Part shown: one piece after another, positions 41,788 through 50,647 of the stretch
Position numbering within the stretch: the stretch's first letter is position 1
Layout: each line of letters begins with the position of its first letter
Assembly: GCA_020634015.1 (NCBI GenBank)
Contig: JACKCN010000006.1
Location: 239,733 to 303,732, forward strand
Length of the DNA: 64,000 bases
From: Candidatus Delongbacteria bacterium
GTDB lineage: Bacteria; CAIWAD01
Direction: 5' to 3'
Notes under the pieces: model-generated
What the model was told of the DNA's origin: nothing
Seen by the model: the letters and a program-made list of their open reading frames with translations, nothing else
The model's database searches: none
Translations under genes and position numbers: made by a program

Positions 41788-43118
41788 TGCAGCACCCATA
41801 CCAGTTCCCGCGCCTGCTGGGGGGAGTCGGGTCCGGGCTGCCAGGCGCGGCGCAGACCGGGAATCCACAGGATGTCCTGCTCGTTGGCCAGCAGGGGTCG
41901 CAGAGCCCGTTCGGGCCGGCTCCATCCGGCTTCGGCCAGCAACGAGCCAACCGACTTGCGTGCATCGGCCGAGAGGCGAAGTCTGTCTCCGGCCCGTGCG
42001 GCGCGCACCTGCAAGGTTCTGCCCTGCAGATCCGGAGGCAGGTGATGGATTGCCGCGCCTTCCGGGCAGTTTCCCGGAGCTGTGCGGCCCATGCTCCAGT
42101 CCGGCCCGTCGATGCGTGCGCCCGGTTCCAGCGAACGGGAGGGCAAGGGATCGAACCGGGGATGCAGGTGCACGCGATCGCGGCTCAGGCTGATTTCATG
42201 TCCTTTGCCCAGCGGCAACCAGTTGCCCGCGTGACCCGTCAGAAGCAAGGTCCGGATGCTGTCGAGGCGTGCATTGGAAGGGCCGCGACCCCAGGCTCCG
42301 GAGTGCCGTCCGAGGGCTTCCAGAGCCTTGCGGACAACGGCCCCATGATACCGATCCCAGCCTTGCCGAACAAGGGAGTGCCCCCAGCGCTCCGGCCGGA
42401 GATCCTGAGTTTCCAGCAGTTTCTGAGCCTCGCGATCGATGGTTGCCAGCAGGGTGCCCATGTCCCGGGCGATGGCATCCAGCAGGGAGTCGAGCTCGCT
42501 TCCGGCCGACCGGCGAAGAGTGGGCATCAACTCCAGGCGCACCCTGTTGCGCAGGCCATGAGAGCGCAGATTGCTGCTGTCCGTGCACCAGTCCTGATCC
42601 AGCGATTCCAGGTCCTCCAGAACCTGGAATCGTTCCCATGCCAGCAGGGGCTTGAGCCAGCGCCCCTGACGGGCGGGCATGCCGGCCAGGCCCCAGGGCA
42701 GCTTGCCCTGACAGAGTGCCATCAGCACGCTTTCGCGCTGGTCCTGGGCATGGTGACCGGTCAGCAGAGCCCACTCTCCGGGCAGACTTTCTTCGGCGAA
42801 AACACGCCGGGCACGCCGGGCCCAGTCCTGCAGGTTGCCCCGGCGGGTTGCGGGGTGCAGCCGCTGGCAGCGCAAAGGCCAGCCCCGGGCAGTGCAGAGC
42901 GACCGGACCCAGGTTTCCTCGGCATCGGATTCAGCGCCACGCAGGCCATGGTTCACATGCAGGCAAAGGAAGTCGAGCCCGCGTCGGGCGGCGTCGTGGG
43001 CGGCCAGGAGGGCCAGAAGAGTGGAATCGGGACCACCCGAGAGCAGGACTCCAAGCCCCTTGCAGGACTCGGGCAGGAGTCGGTCCAGGGCCAGACGGAA
43101 CCGGCCGTGGGGGGTCAT
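41784..43118 (-). CDS. tilS: tRNA(Ile)-lysidine synthetase
   Basis: The 444-residue N-type ATP pyrophosphatase modifies C34 of tRNA-Ile2 (CAU) to lysidine, switching it from Met to Ile. The P-loop is LLSGGPDSTLLAL (near residues 24-36), followed by LHVNHGLRGAESDAEE and LLTGHHAQDQRESVLM. The C-terminal domain carries LQVRAARAGDRLRLSADARK, the tRNA-binding TilS C region. It overlaps hpt and the small upstream gene by four bases each. Two CAU tRNA genes lie about 1 kb upstream on the same strand. Confidence 0.94.
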   Translation of the reverse strand: MTPHGRFRLALDRLLPESCKGLGVLLSGGPDSTLLALLAAHDAARRGLDFLCLHVNHGLRGAESDAEETWVRSLCTARGWPLRCQRLHPATRRGNLQDWARRARRVFAEESLPGEWALLTGHHAQDQRESVLMALCQGKLPWGLAGMPARQGRWLKPLLAWERFQVLEDLESLDQDWCTDSSNLRSHGLRNRVRLELMPTLRRSAGSELDSLLDAIARDMGTLLATIDREAQKLLETQDLRPERWGHSLVRQGWDRYHGAVVRKALEALGRHSGAWGRGPSNARLDSIRTLLLTGHAGNWLPLGKGHEISLSRDRVHLHPRFDPLPSRSLEPGARIDGPDWSMGRTAPGNCPEGAAIHHLPPDLQGRTLQVRAARAGDRLRLSADARKSVGSLLAEAGWSRPERALRPLLANEQDILWIPGLRRAWQPGPDSPQQARELVWVLQ

Positions 43119-43732
43119 CCCTGGCGAACGGGAGCGAGCTGGAGGGGAATCTCGTGGGTCACGGTGGCGCCTTCGTTGAGACGAATGGCCAGATTGGTGA
43201 CCAGACTCTGGTTGCGGTAGCGCACTTCCAGGTCGTAGCTGTACATCTCGCCACCGTCGGCGCGGGCGATGGGCAGGTTGAGAAACACGAAACGTCCCTG
43301 CTTGTCGGACTTGGTGGAGCGGAACTGGATCGGGCGAGAGTCGCCCTGACCGCGCCGCAGGATCAACTGAACCCCACTGATGGCCAGCCCGTCTTCGGCA
43401 TTCAGGGTATGGCCGGCCACATGACCGAAGGGTGCAATGCCCGTGGAACGTCGCTCGGAACCCTGATTGCGGTGGCTGCCCGGCTCGGTGCGCCGCTCGG
43501 GGCCGCGGTATTCGCTGCCGTTGCGTTCTTCAATGCCCGAGCGACGAGGGTTGGCCGGTTTCTGGTCGGCGAACTGGACCTTGAGGCTCATCACGGCATC
43601 CTCGAACTCCCCGCTGCGCAGAATGCCCTTCTCTTCCAGAAGCATGACCAGCGCGCTGAGCCGGCGATTGATGTCGGTACCTGCGGATACGGGGGCGGGG
43701 GAACTCTTGCGGGGGTGTTTCTTGGGGTCCAT
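43115..43732 (-). CDS. Hypothetical protein upstream of tilS
   Basis: The 205-residue soluble protein starts MDPKKHPRKSSPAPVSAGTD, then a helical segment INRRLSALVMLLEEKGILRS with EFEDAVMSLKVQ. A highly polar linker (RGPERRTEPGSHRNQGSERR) follows. The C-terminus is a beta-rich domain resembling a carboxypeptidase-regulatory or transthyretin-like module (AISGVQLILRRGQGDSRPI, KSDKQGRFVFLNLPIA). No signal peptide is seen. The stop overlaps the tilS start (ATGA). The start is uncertain: no good ribosome binding site precedes the ATG, and a GTG lies ten codons upstream. Confidence 0.6.
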   Translation of the reverse strand: MDPKKHPRKSSPAPVSAGTDINRRLSALVMLLEEKGILRSGEFEDAVMSLKVQFADQKPANPRRSGIEERNGSEYRGPERRTEPGSHRNQGSERRSTGIAPFGHVAGHTLNAEDGLAISGVQLILRRGQGDSRPIQFRSTKSDKQGRFVFLNLPIARADGGEMYSYDLEVRYRNQSLVTNLAIRLNEGATVTHEIPLQLAPVRQG

Positions 43733-44165
43733 GGCTGTGGTGCGGGAGCAGGCCGTGGCCACGCCTTCCGCAATTCTCCTGAAATCGGTTGTTGGAACGG
43801 CCGCATTGGAGTGGCGGGCCGGAAGCGGGGCGCCCCCGCGATCGTGATCGGAAGCTCCCGGGAGCCCCCGAAGATATCATGGATCTCGGGCCGAGGCGGT
43901 CCTGAAAGACCGACCGGACCGCGAGTGTTCTGCTGGGTCTGGAATCGCAGACATTATCGCCGGAATACCGGGGAAACTTCACTCCGGACCTGGCTCCAGC
44001 ACCACCGGGGCCAGTCGGGCCGGGCCCAGCATGGAATCGGATTGTCAGGGTTGTGGGCGGAAGGGCGCTTGGCGCTTCCCGGGGGGAAAGATCGACCCGC
44101 AACGCGGCTCGCGAACCGGATACCGTTCGGCAGCTCAGGCTGCCTGGCTGCCCCGATTGACGGCA
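43733..44165. other. Intergenic region, 433 bp, no gene recognised
   Basis: This stretch separates the tRNA pair from the small gene upstream of tilS. On the minus strand GATAAT at about 43952-43957 could be a -10 for the downstream operon, giving a leader of roughly 210 bases. Around 44070-44090 a short GC-rich inverted repeat (ggaagggcgc / gcgcttcc) lies downstream of the tRNAs. Frames through the region look like out-of-frame GC-rich sequence. No RNA family was recognised. Confidence 0.35.
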
Positions 44166-44239
44166 TAGCAGTGCAGGGACTCGAACCCCGGACACGCGGA
44201 TTATGATTCCGCTGCTCTAACCAGCTGAGCTACACTGCC
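44166..44239 (-). tRNA. tRNA-Met (CAT), elongator-like
   Basis: On the minus strand a complete cloverleaf folds. The acceptor stem is GGCAGTG/CACTGCT with a G1-U72 pair and discriminator A. The D arm is GCTC...GAGC, the anticodon stem is GCGGA/TCCGC with loop ATCATAA (anticodon CAT), and the T arm is CGGGG-TTCGAGT-CCCTG. CCA is not encoded. The acceptor and G1-U72 pair resemble Bacillus-type elongator tRNA-Met; tRNA-Ile2, which also has CAT before lysidine modification, cannot be fully excluded. Confidence 0.9.
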
Positions 44240-44270
44240 GTTTGGGAAAAGGCACGAAGCAAAAGTGCCA

Positions 44271-44343
<73 letters not shown>

Positions 44344-44421
44344 GTGAATGGAACGCCCAAGGTAGGTTCCGTTCATGGCAGATGCAAGCACATGCAAGCA
44401 AAACCTGCACCCGATCGCAGA

Positions 44422-46392
44422 TCACTGCAGCTTGCTGCGCACCCAGTTCTCCAGCCCCCCCAGCACGATCATTTCCTGGGCCGCCGTCCCCACCGGGTCC
44501 AGAGGCCAGCTCATCTCACCGCAATGCAGGCGACTGTGATGGAAGTCGATGCGCAGGGTCATTCCCGTGCGCACGGTCAGCGCGGCGGGAAGCGCCTGCT
44601 GGCGAATCCAGGCCAGCAGAGCCGGCGCCTCGAGCACCAGGAAACCATTGTTGATCGCGTTGCGCTTGTAGGTCTCGCTGAAGGAGCCCGCCAGCACCAC
44701 CGAAATGCCGAAGGCCTTGAAGGCGGTGGCCGCCTGCTCGCGGCTGGAACCGGTGCCGAAGTTCATCCCGCCCAGCAGCAGGTCTCCACGGCGTGCGATC
44801 TGGCGGAATTCTGGATCGTGATTCTCCATCAGCACGCGGGCCTGACCTTCCAGGGTGATGTCATCCTGGTAGGTGTACTTGCCCGGGTAGATTCCGTCGG
44901 TATTCAGATTGTCCTGGTCGCAGAAGATCAGCTCGCCTTCGAGGCTGGCCGGGAATCCGGGTAGCAGTGTCACGGTGCCCTTGAAAGCGTCGCGGCTCTC
45001 GCGGATCCGCAGCTCGCTTTCGGGTTCGCAGTCCGCCAGACCCGTGGGGTCGCTGATCACGCCCGCGATGGCCGACGCGGCCACCACGGCGGGCGAGGCC
45101 AACCAGGCAAAGGCCTCGGGCGAACCCATGCGCCCCTTGAAGTTGCGGTTGGTGGCCGAGATGCCCGTCTCACCCGGTTCCAGCAGCCCGCGGCCCAGGC
45201 CAATGCAGGGGCCGCATCCGGGCGGCAGCGCGATGGCTCCCGCATCCAGCAGGGTCTGCCAGGTGCCGTTGAGGATGCACTCCTGCTCCACTTCGCTGCT
45301 GGCCGCCGCGATGTAGAATTCCACTCCGGGAGCCACACGGTGTCCGGCCACCACGGCGGCCGCCTGGGCGATGTCCTCGCTGCGGCTGTTCACGCAGGAA
45401 ACCAGATAGGCCTTCTGCACCTGGATGTTCTGCTCCTTGAGGCGGCTGGCGCGCTGGGTGACCTTGACCGTGTTCGGTCCGGTGACCAGCGGCCGGATGC
45501 TGGAAAGATTCAGCACGATCTCGCGCTGGTACCAGGCGTCCGGATCCGCGGCGGGCAGGGTGCGCTCGAGGTGATCGAGACGCTCGGCATTCAGGCGGGG
45601 ATGGTGTCCGGCGCCGTCCTCGTCGGAAGGCACGCCCGCCAGTCCGCGCCGGCTTGCCCAGTCGATGCGTGCGCGCAGCCAGGCGATGGTGCGGGCGTCA
45701 ATCGGGAACACACCGCTGAGGGCGCCCCATTCGGTGGTCATGTTGGCAATGCTCAGGCGGTCGCTGATGCTCAGCGCGGCCACGCCATCGCCGACGAACT
45801 CGATCGAGTGGTTCAGCACCTCGTCCTTGTTGAAGATGCCGCACAGCGCGAGGATCACGTCCTTGCCCGAGACTCCCTTGGGCAGCGATCCCGTCAGTTC
45901 CACGCGCGCCACGGGCGGGACCTGCCACCAGGTTCGTCCGGTGGCCCAGATCGCGGCGGCGTCCGTGCGCACCACGGGAGTGCCCAGGCAGCCCAGCCCT
46001 CCATACATGTTGGAATGGCTGTCCGAGGCCACCACCAGACTGCCCGGCCAGGCATAGCCTTCCTCGCACATGATCTGGTGCCCGATGCCGCGTCCGGCGC
46101 CGTAGAAGTCCAGCCCCATCTCGCGGGCGAAGGAACGGATGCGCGCGTACTTCTCCTGGTTGGCTTCGGAGACATCCTGGATGTTGTGATCCAGTGCCAC
46201 CACCACCTGGCGGGGATCGGCCACGCGGCGAGCGCCGATTCCCTGGAACTTGGGAATGATGGCACCCGTGTTGTCGTGAGACATCACGTGGGCGGGGCGG
46301 ATGGAGACGAAGGAACCGCTGTGGATCTCCTCGCCGGCCTGCAGGCCGACGGCGAAGCGCTGAACGATCTTTTCGGTAAGATTCTGGGCCAT
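44422..46392 (-). CDS. Homoaconitase/aconitase family hydratase, Lys4-like
   Basis: The 656-residue single-chain protein fuses the LeuC-type [4Fe-4S] domains with a C-terminal LeuD-like swivel domain. Cluster cysteines are in YLVSCVNSRSEDIAQ and PPGCGPCIG. Other motifs are VASDSHSNMYGGLGCLGTP, RTDAAAIWATGRTWWQVPP and NMTTEWGALSGVFPID, then GGMNFGTGSSREQAA in the swivel domain. From memory these runs are closest to fungal Lys4 homoaconitase rather than bacterial AcnA or AcnB. The reaction could be homocitrate to homoisocitrate in aminoadipate lysine synthesis, or ordinary aconitase activity in the TCA cycle; sequence alone does not decide. An in-frame extension to 46506 lacks similarity. Confidence 0.85.
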   Translation of the reverse strand: MAQNLTEKIVQRFAVGLQAGEEIHSGSFVSIRPAHVMSHDNTGAIIPKFQGIGARRVADPRQVVVALDHNIQDVSEANQEKYARIRSFAREMGLDFYGAGRGIGHQIMCEEGYAWPGSLVVASDSHSNMYGGLGCLGTPVVRTDAAAIWATGRTWWQVPPVARVELTGSLPKGVSGKDVILALCGIFNKDEVLNHSIEFVGDGVAALSISDRLSIANMTTEWGALSGVFPIDARTIAWLRARIDWASRRGLAGVPSDEDGAGHHPRLNAERLDHLERTLPAADPDAWYQREIVLNLSSIRPLVTGPNTVKVTQRASRLKEQNIQVQKAYLVSCVNSRSEDIAQAAAVVAGHRVAPGVEFYIAAASSEVEQECILNGTWQTLLDAGAIALPPGCGPCIGLGRGLLEPGETGISATNRNFKGRMGSPEAFAWLASPAVVAASAIAGVISDPTGLADCEPESELRIRESRDAFKGTVTLLPGFPASLEGELIFCDQDNLNTDGIYPGKYTYQDDITLEGQARVLMENHDPEFRQIARRGDLLLGGMNFGTGSSREQAATAFKAFGISVVLAGSFSETYKRNAINNGFLVLEAPALLAWIRQQALPAALTVRTGMTLRIDFHHSRLHCGEMSWPLDPVGTAAQEMIVLGGLENWVRSKLQ

Positions 46393-46560
46393 TCTGCTCA
46401 CCGGTTTTTCGACCGCGGTACGCGGCCAGTTTTCAGGCGACGATGTGTCCGCCGCGTGGGGCTGAAAATGGAACTCCTTCGGGGGCGGAAACCAGACACT
46501 GGTCAAGCCGGTTGACCTGGTCGAACGGCCAGGTCAGTGGGTGGGTTCCCGCGGGAAGCG

Positions 46561-46773
46561 TCACCCAAGGTCATCGATCACGGTCACGCCTTCCGCCGTG
46601 GGACCTTTCTCGCCATCGACCAGACGAAAGCTGACTTCCTGGCCGGGCACCAGGACCTTGCGCCCCTTGGCCCGGATCTGGGAAAAGTGGACGAAGATGT
46701 CCACATCGCTTCCCAGGGTGGTGATGAAGCCATACCCGTGGCGCTCATCGAAGAATTTCACCGTTCCCAGCAT
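46561..46773 (-). CDS. Cold-shock domain protein (CspA family)
   Basis: The 70-residue nucleic-acid-binding OB-fold protein starts MLGTVKFFDERHGYGFITT, containing RNP1 (GYGFIT), and continues with RNP2 as DIFVHFSQI. The end GPTAEGVTVID is typical. These proteins melt RNA structure as chaperones or act as antiterminators. It lies 24 bases after the acyl-CoA carboxylase beta gene, on the same strand, so it may be co-transcribed. Whether it is cold-inducible cannot be judged: there is no long 5' leader. Confidence 0.93.
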   Translation of the reverse strand: MLGTVKFFDERHGYGFITTLGSDVDIFVHFSQIRAKGRKVLVPGQEVSFRLVDGEKGPTAEGVTVIDDLG

Positions 46774-46797
46774 CTGTACGCGTTCTCCATTGGGCGG

Positions 46798-48450
46798 TCA
46801 GGTCTGCATGACTCCGCTGCGGAAGGGCGGAATCTCCGGATTGTGGCTGGCCACCGACAGGGCCAGATCCACGCGGGAACGGATCTCGCGGGGGTCGAGG
46901 ATTTCGTCGACCCAGAGCCGGGAGGCGGCGTACACGGGGTCCATCTCGCGCTCGTACTTGTCCTGGATTTCCTTGAGCAGGGCGGCTTTCTCGGCCTCGC
47001 CGATCAGTTGCCCCTTCTTCTTCAGCTGCCCCACCCGGATGTCCAGCAGGACCTGGGCCGCCTGTTGCCCTCCCATCACGGCCAGGCGCGAGGCGGGCAG
47101 CGAATAGATGAAGCGCGGATCATAGGCCTTGCCACAGAGCGCATAGTTGCCCGCGCCGAAACTGTTCCCGAGGATGATGGTGATCTTGGGCACCACCGAA
47201 TTGGCCACCGCGTTGACCAGCTTGGCTCCGTCCTTGATGATGCCACCATGTTCGGCCTTGCTGCCCACCATGAAGCCCGTGACATCCTGGAGGAAGAGCA
47301 GGGGGATCCGGCGCTGGTTGCAGTTCATGATGAAGCGGGCGGCCTTGTCGGCGCTGTCGCTGTAGATCACGCCGCCCACCTGCAGCTCGCCCTTGCCCGA
47401 ACGGACCACGGCGCGCTGGTTGCAGACCACGCCCACCGTCCAGCCCCGGACCCTGCCCGTGCCGCAGAGCAGCGTGCCGCCGTACTCGGGTTTGTACTCC
47501 AGCCACTCGCTGTCGTCCAGCAGGCGGGCCAGGATTTCCTTCATGTCGTAGGGGCGCGCCATGTCCATGGGAAGCAGGTCCAGCAGCTCATCGCTCGCGA
47601 AGCGCGGTTCGCGGCTCTCGCCGCGCTCGAAGACCCGGTGCTTGCCCGAAGGCATCTGGGAAAAGATCTCGCGGATGCGCTCGAGGCACTCGGCGTCGTT
47701 CTCGGCGGCATAGTCGGTGACTCCGCTCACGCTGCTGTGCACCTCGGCTCCGCCCAGGTCCTGATTGTCGATCACCTCGCCGATGGCGGCCCGCACCAGA
47801 TGGCTGCCCGCCAGAAAGACACTTCCGCTGCCCTTGACGATCAGCGCTTCGTCGCTCATGATGGGCAGGTAGGCCCCACCGGCCACGCAGGGTCCCATGA
47901 TCGCGGCGATCTGGGGAATGCCCATGGCGCTCATCACCGCGTTGTTGCGGAAGATGCGCCCGAAATGCTCGCGGTCGGGAAAGATCTCGTCCTGGCGTGG
48001 CAGAAAGACCCCCGCGCTGTCCACCAGATAGACGATGGGCAGCCGGTTCTCCATGCAGATTTCCTGGGCGCGCAGATTCTTCTTGGCGGTGATGGGAAAC
48101 CAGGCCCCGGCCTTGACCGTGGCATCGTTGGCCAGCACCATCACCTCGCGGCCATGAATCCTGCCGATGCCCATCACGGTGCCCGCGCCGGGCACGCCGC
48201 CTTCCTCCTCGTACATGCCTTCGCCGGCGAAACTGGCCAGCTCGTGAAAACTGTCGGGGTCCAGCAGGGCCATCACGCGCTCACGCGCCGTCAGTTTTCC
48301 CTGCTTGTGCTGTCGGGCAATGGCCGCCTCGCCTCCGCCGAGGGCAATGCGGGCCCGCAGCTCATTCACGCGCGCCAGGCAGGACTCCTGGTACTCGCGT
48401 TGTCCGGAGGGACGTTTCAGCTCGGTGAGGGGAGTTCCCAGACGATCCAT
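46798..48450 (-). CDS. Acyl-CoA carboxylase carboxyltransferase (beta) subunit, MccB/PccB type
   Basis: The 550-residue biotin-dependent carboxyltransferase has the tandem crotonase folds of MccB/PccB. Diagnostic runs are KLTARERVMALLDPDSFHEL, YLVDSAGVFLPRQDEIFPD, AAIMGPCVAGGAYLPIMSDE and the C-terminal NSFGAGNYALCGKAYDPRFI. The FLPRQ-x-x-FPD pattern favours methylcrotonyl-CoA carboxylase. Substrate prediction between methylcrotonyl, propionyl and others is uncertain. The biotin carboxylase/BCCP alpha subunit is not in this window. If it uses propionyl-CoA, its product methylmalonyl-CoA would feed MutAB at 13-17 kb after epimerisation. The ATG at 48450 is chosen by homology start; no clear ribosome binding site. 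Confidence 0.9.
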   Translation of the reverse strand: MDRLGTPLTELKRPSGQREYQESCLARVNELRARIALGGGEAAIARQHKQGKLTARERVMALLDPDSFHELASFAGEGMYEEEGGVPGAGTVMGIGRIHGREVMVLANDATVKAGAWFPITAKKNLRAQEICMENRLPIVYLVDSAGVFLPRQDEIFPDREHFGRIFRNNAVMSAMGIPQIAAIMGPCVAGGAYLPIMSDEALIVKGSGSVFLAGSHLVRAAIGEVIDNQDLGGAEVHSSVSGVTDYAAENDAECLERIREIFSQMPSGKHRVFERGESREPRFASDELLDLLPMDMARPYDMKEILARLLDDSEWLEYKPEYGGTLLCGTGRVRGWTVGVVCNQRAVVRSGKGELQVGGVIYSDSADKAARFIMNCNQRRIPLLFLQDVTGFMVGSKAEHGGIIKDGAKLVNAVANSVVPKITIILGNSFGAGNYALCGKAYDPRFIYSLPASRLAVMGGQQAAQVLLDIRVGQLKKKGQLIGEAEKAALLKEIQDKYEREMDPVYAASRLWVDEILDPREIRSRVDLALSVASHNPEIPPFRSGVMQT

Positions 48451-48659
48451 GGGGCAGGGTTCCGCTTGTGTGACAGGTGCCCGTGGATCGTGCGCCACGG
48501 GCCGGCTTCGAATGTATGGATGATCGGCCAAAGCCCCAACGGACTGAAGCCGATCCGGGGCCGGCGCCCGTTCGGTCCACGGGGAAACTCGCCCCGGCAG
48601 TGGGCAGTGCAGCCCGCCAATCCCTAAGTTGCGCGCTTTGTCAGTCCCGGAGATCCATC

Positions 48660-50549
48660 ATGCTCAAACTGTTGCTTGCCCTGCTGGCGCTGGGAATCGG
48701 CGCAGGTCTGTTCCTGGTCGAGTTGCTGCGCCGCCTGAATGCTGTCTCACAGGTCAGCCCGGGCTGGCCCGAACCCAGTCTGGCGCGCCTGAAGCGCTTC
48801 GTGGGCGAAGTTCTCTTCCAGCGCAAGATCATCCGGCACCGCCCGCTTGCCGGTTGGGCCCACGCTCTGGTGTTCTGGGCCTTTCTGGCCTTCGCGCTGG
48901 AGACCCTGAATCATCTCAGCCAGGCCCTGCCTTTCCTGCCCTACGGCTTTCTGCCGCGGCATGGCTGGTTTCACACGATCTTCCAGGGCATCGTCGGGGC
49001 CTTCGCCTGGGCCGCGCTGGGCGGGATCCTCTATCTGTTCGTGCGCCGCTTCATCCTGCGCCCCGCCCCCCTGGGCAAGAAGCTCTCGTGGGAGAGCGGC
49101 GTGGTGGCCTTCTTCATCGCCACCCTGATGGTGACCTACCTGCTCAAGTATCACGACCCCGGACTCTACGGAGTCGGCACCCAGGCCGGCCCCACGGTCT
49201 GGTGGATCCATACCCTGACCCTGTGTGCCTTCATGGCGCTGATTCCGCGCTCCAAGCACCTGCATCTGGTGCTGGGGCCCCTGGGCGTGTACATGCGCAA
49301 CGAGACCATGGGACACATGCAGCCCCTGGATTTCGAGAACGAGGAAACCGGCGCACACCTGCTGAGCGACCTGGCCCGCAAGGACGCCCTGGCCGCTTTC
49401 GCCTGTGTGGAATGCGGACGCTGCATGGAGCACTGCCCGGCCACCCAGACCGGCAAGGCGCTGGACCCCAAGCAGCTGGTGCTGCGCGTGCGCGGAGGCC
49501 TGCTGGACGAGGCCACCCAGGCGGCCGTGAGTGACACGGTGATTCCCCAGGACTGGCTCTGGCAGTGCACCACCTGCGGCTCCTGCGCCCTGCAGTGCCC
49601 CACGGGCAACGACCAGCCGCTGTTGATTCAGGAGCTGCGCCGCGGTCTGGTGAGCGAAGGCGAATTCCCCGCCACCTTCCGCACCTTCTTCGACAATCTC
49701 GAACGCAGCGGCAATCCCTGGCGCTACCAGAGTGCCGAGGCGGTCAAGTTCATCCGCGAGCTGGATCTGCCCATGGCCGACGGCAGCCAGAAAGTGCTCT
49801 ACTGGATGGGCTGCATGGCGCGCTACGATGAGTCCTACCGGAAAGTTGCGCTGGACTTCGTCAGGATCCTGCGCGCCGCCGGGGTGGACTTCGGTGTGCT
49901 GGTCAATGAGAAGTGCACGGGCGACGCCGCCCGGCGCGCGGGCAACGAGATGGCCTTCCAGGAACTGGCCATGGAGAATGCGGCGCTGATCAATGAGATC
50001 GGCCCCTCGACCATCGTCAGCACCTGCCCCCATTGCATCAAGACCCTGGAAGAGTACAAGGATCTGGCGCCCGAGCTGCGGCTGGGCGCCGTGCCCATCG
50101 TGCATCACAGCGCCTTCATCAAGGACCTTGTGCAGCACGGCCACATCGAGCTGAAACCCGACGCCCAGTTCGACGGCGCCGCGGTGACCTACCACGACGC
50201 CTGTTACCTGAGCCGCTACATCGGCCAGGAAGTGATCGACGCCCCGCGCGACCTGCTGCGCTTCTCGGGAGCCGCGGTGGTGGAACCCGAGCGCCACGGC
50301 GACCGCAGTTTCTGTTGCGGCGCCGGCGGGGCCATGCTCTTCGCCGAGGAAACCGAAGGCACCCGCATCAATCACGCCCGCACCGACGAACTGCTGGCCA
50401 CGGGCGCCAAGACCGTCTGCACCGCCTGCCCCTTCTGCCGCACGATGATCTCCGACGGAGTCAAGGACAAGGGCCGCCAGGAAGAGATCGAAGTGCTCGA
50501 CCTGGCCCAGCTGGTGGCGCGCAGCATGGTGCAGCCCGGCAGCCATTGA
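48660..50549 (+). CDS. Membrane Fe-S oxidoreductase, ETF:(mena)quinone reductase / HdrD-like
   Basis: The 629-residue protein is on the plus strand, with GGAG about 8 bases before ATG at 48660. About five spans occupy residues 1-200, resembling a NarI-type quinone module with conserved His residues (GWAHALVFWAFLAF, HGWFHTIF). Two ferredoxin motifs follow: CVECGRCMEHCP and CTTCGSCALQCP. Then two CCG (DUF224) domains: WMGCMARYDE with STCPHCIKTL, and DACYLSRYIG with SFCCGAGGAM and CTACPFCRTM. This architecture is that of the membrane EtfAB:quinone oxidoreductase (EMO) of Geobacter-like bacteria, which accepts electrons from ETF. etfBA lie 3.6 kb away. Confidence 0.88.
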   Translation: MLKLLLALLALGIGAGLFLVELLRRLNAVSQVSPGWPEPSLARLKRFVGEVLFQRKIIRHRPLAGWAHALVFWAFLAFALETLNHLSQALPFLPYGFLPRHGWFHTIFQGIVGAFAWAALGGILYLFVRRFILRPAPLGKKLSWESGVVAFFIATLMVTYLLKYHDPGLYGVGTQAGPTVWWIHTLTLCAFMALIPRSKHLHLVLGPLGVYMRNETMGHMQPLDFENEETGAHLLSDLARKDALAAFACVECGRCMEHCPATQTGKALDPKQLVLRVRGGLLDEATQAAVSDTVIPQDWLWQCTTCGSCALQCPTGNDQPLLIQELRRGLVSEGEFPATFRTFFDNLERSGNPWRYQSAEAVKFIRELDLPMADGSQKVLYWMGCMARYDESYRKVALDFVRILRAAGVDFGVLVNEKCTGDAARRAGNEMAFQELAMENAALINEIGPSTIVSTCPHCIKTLEEYKDLAPELRLGAVPIVHHSAFIKDLVQHGHIELKPDAQFDGAAVTYHDACYLSRYIGQEVIDAPRDLLRFSGAAVVEPERHGDRSFCCGAGGAMLFAEETEGTRINHARTDELLATGAKTVCTACPFCRTMISDGVKDKGRQEEIEVLDLAQLVARSMVQPGSH

Positions 50550-50576
50550 CGGCTGGCGAGATGTCGCACGATGCAA

Positions 50577-50614
50577 GGGCGCCGGTTCCGCGAGGAACCG
50601 GCGCCCTTTCGTTT
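50577..50614 (+). terminator. Strong intrinsic terminator, probably bidirectional
   Basis: The arms gggcgccggttcc and ggaaccggcgccc (13 bp, perfect) close on a gcga tetraloop and are followed by tttcgttt on the plus strand. It lies 28 bases after the Fe-S oxidoreductase stop and just beyond the convergent sulfatase-modifying-factor-fold gene, so it probably ends both transcripts. Confidence 0.88.
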
Positions 50615-50647
50615 ACGATCGCGGCTGGCCGCCCGGGAGATCTCCCC

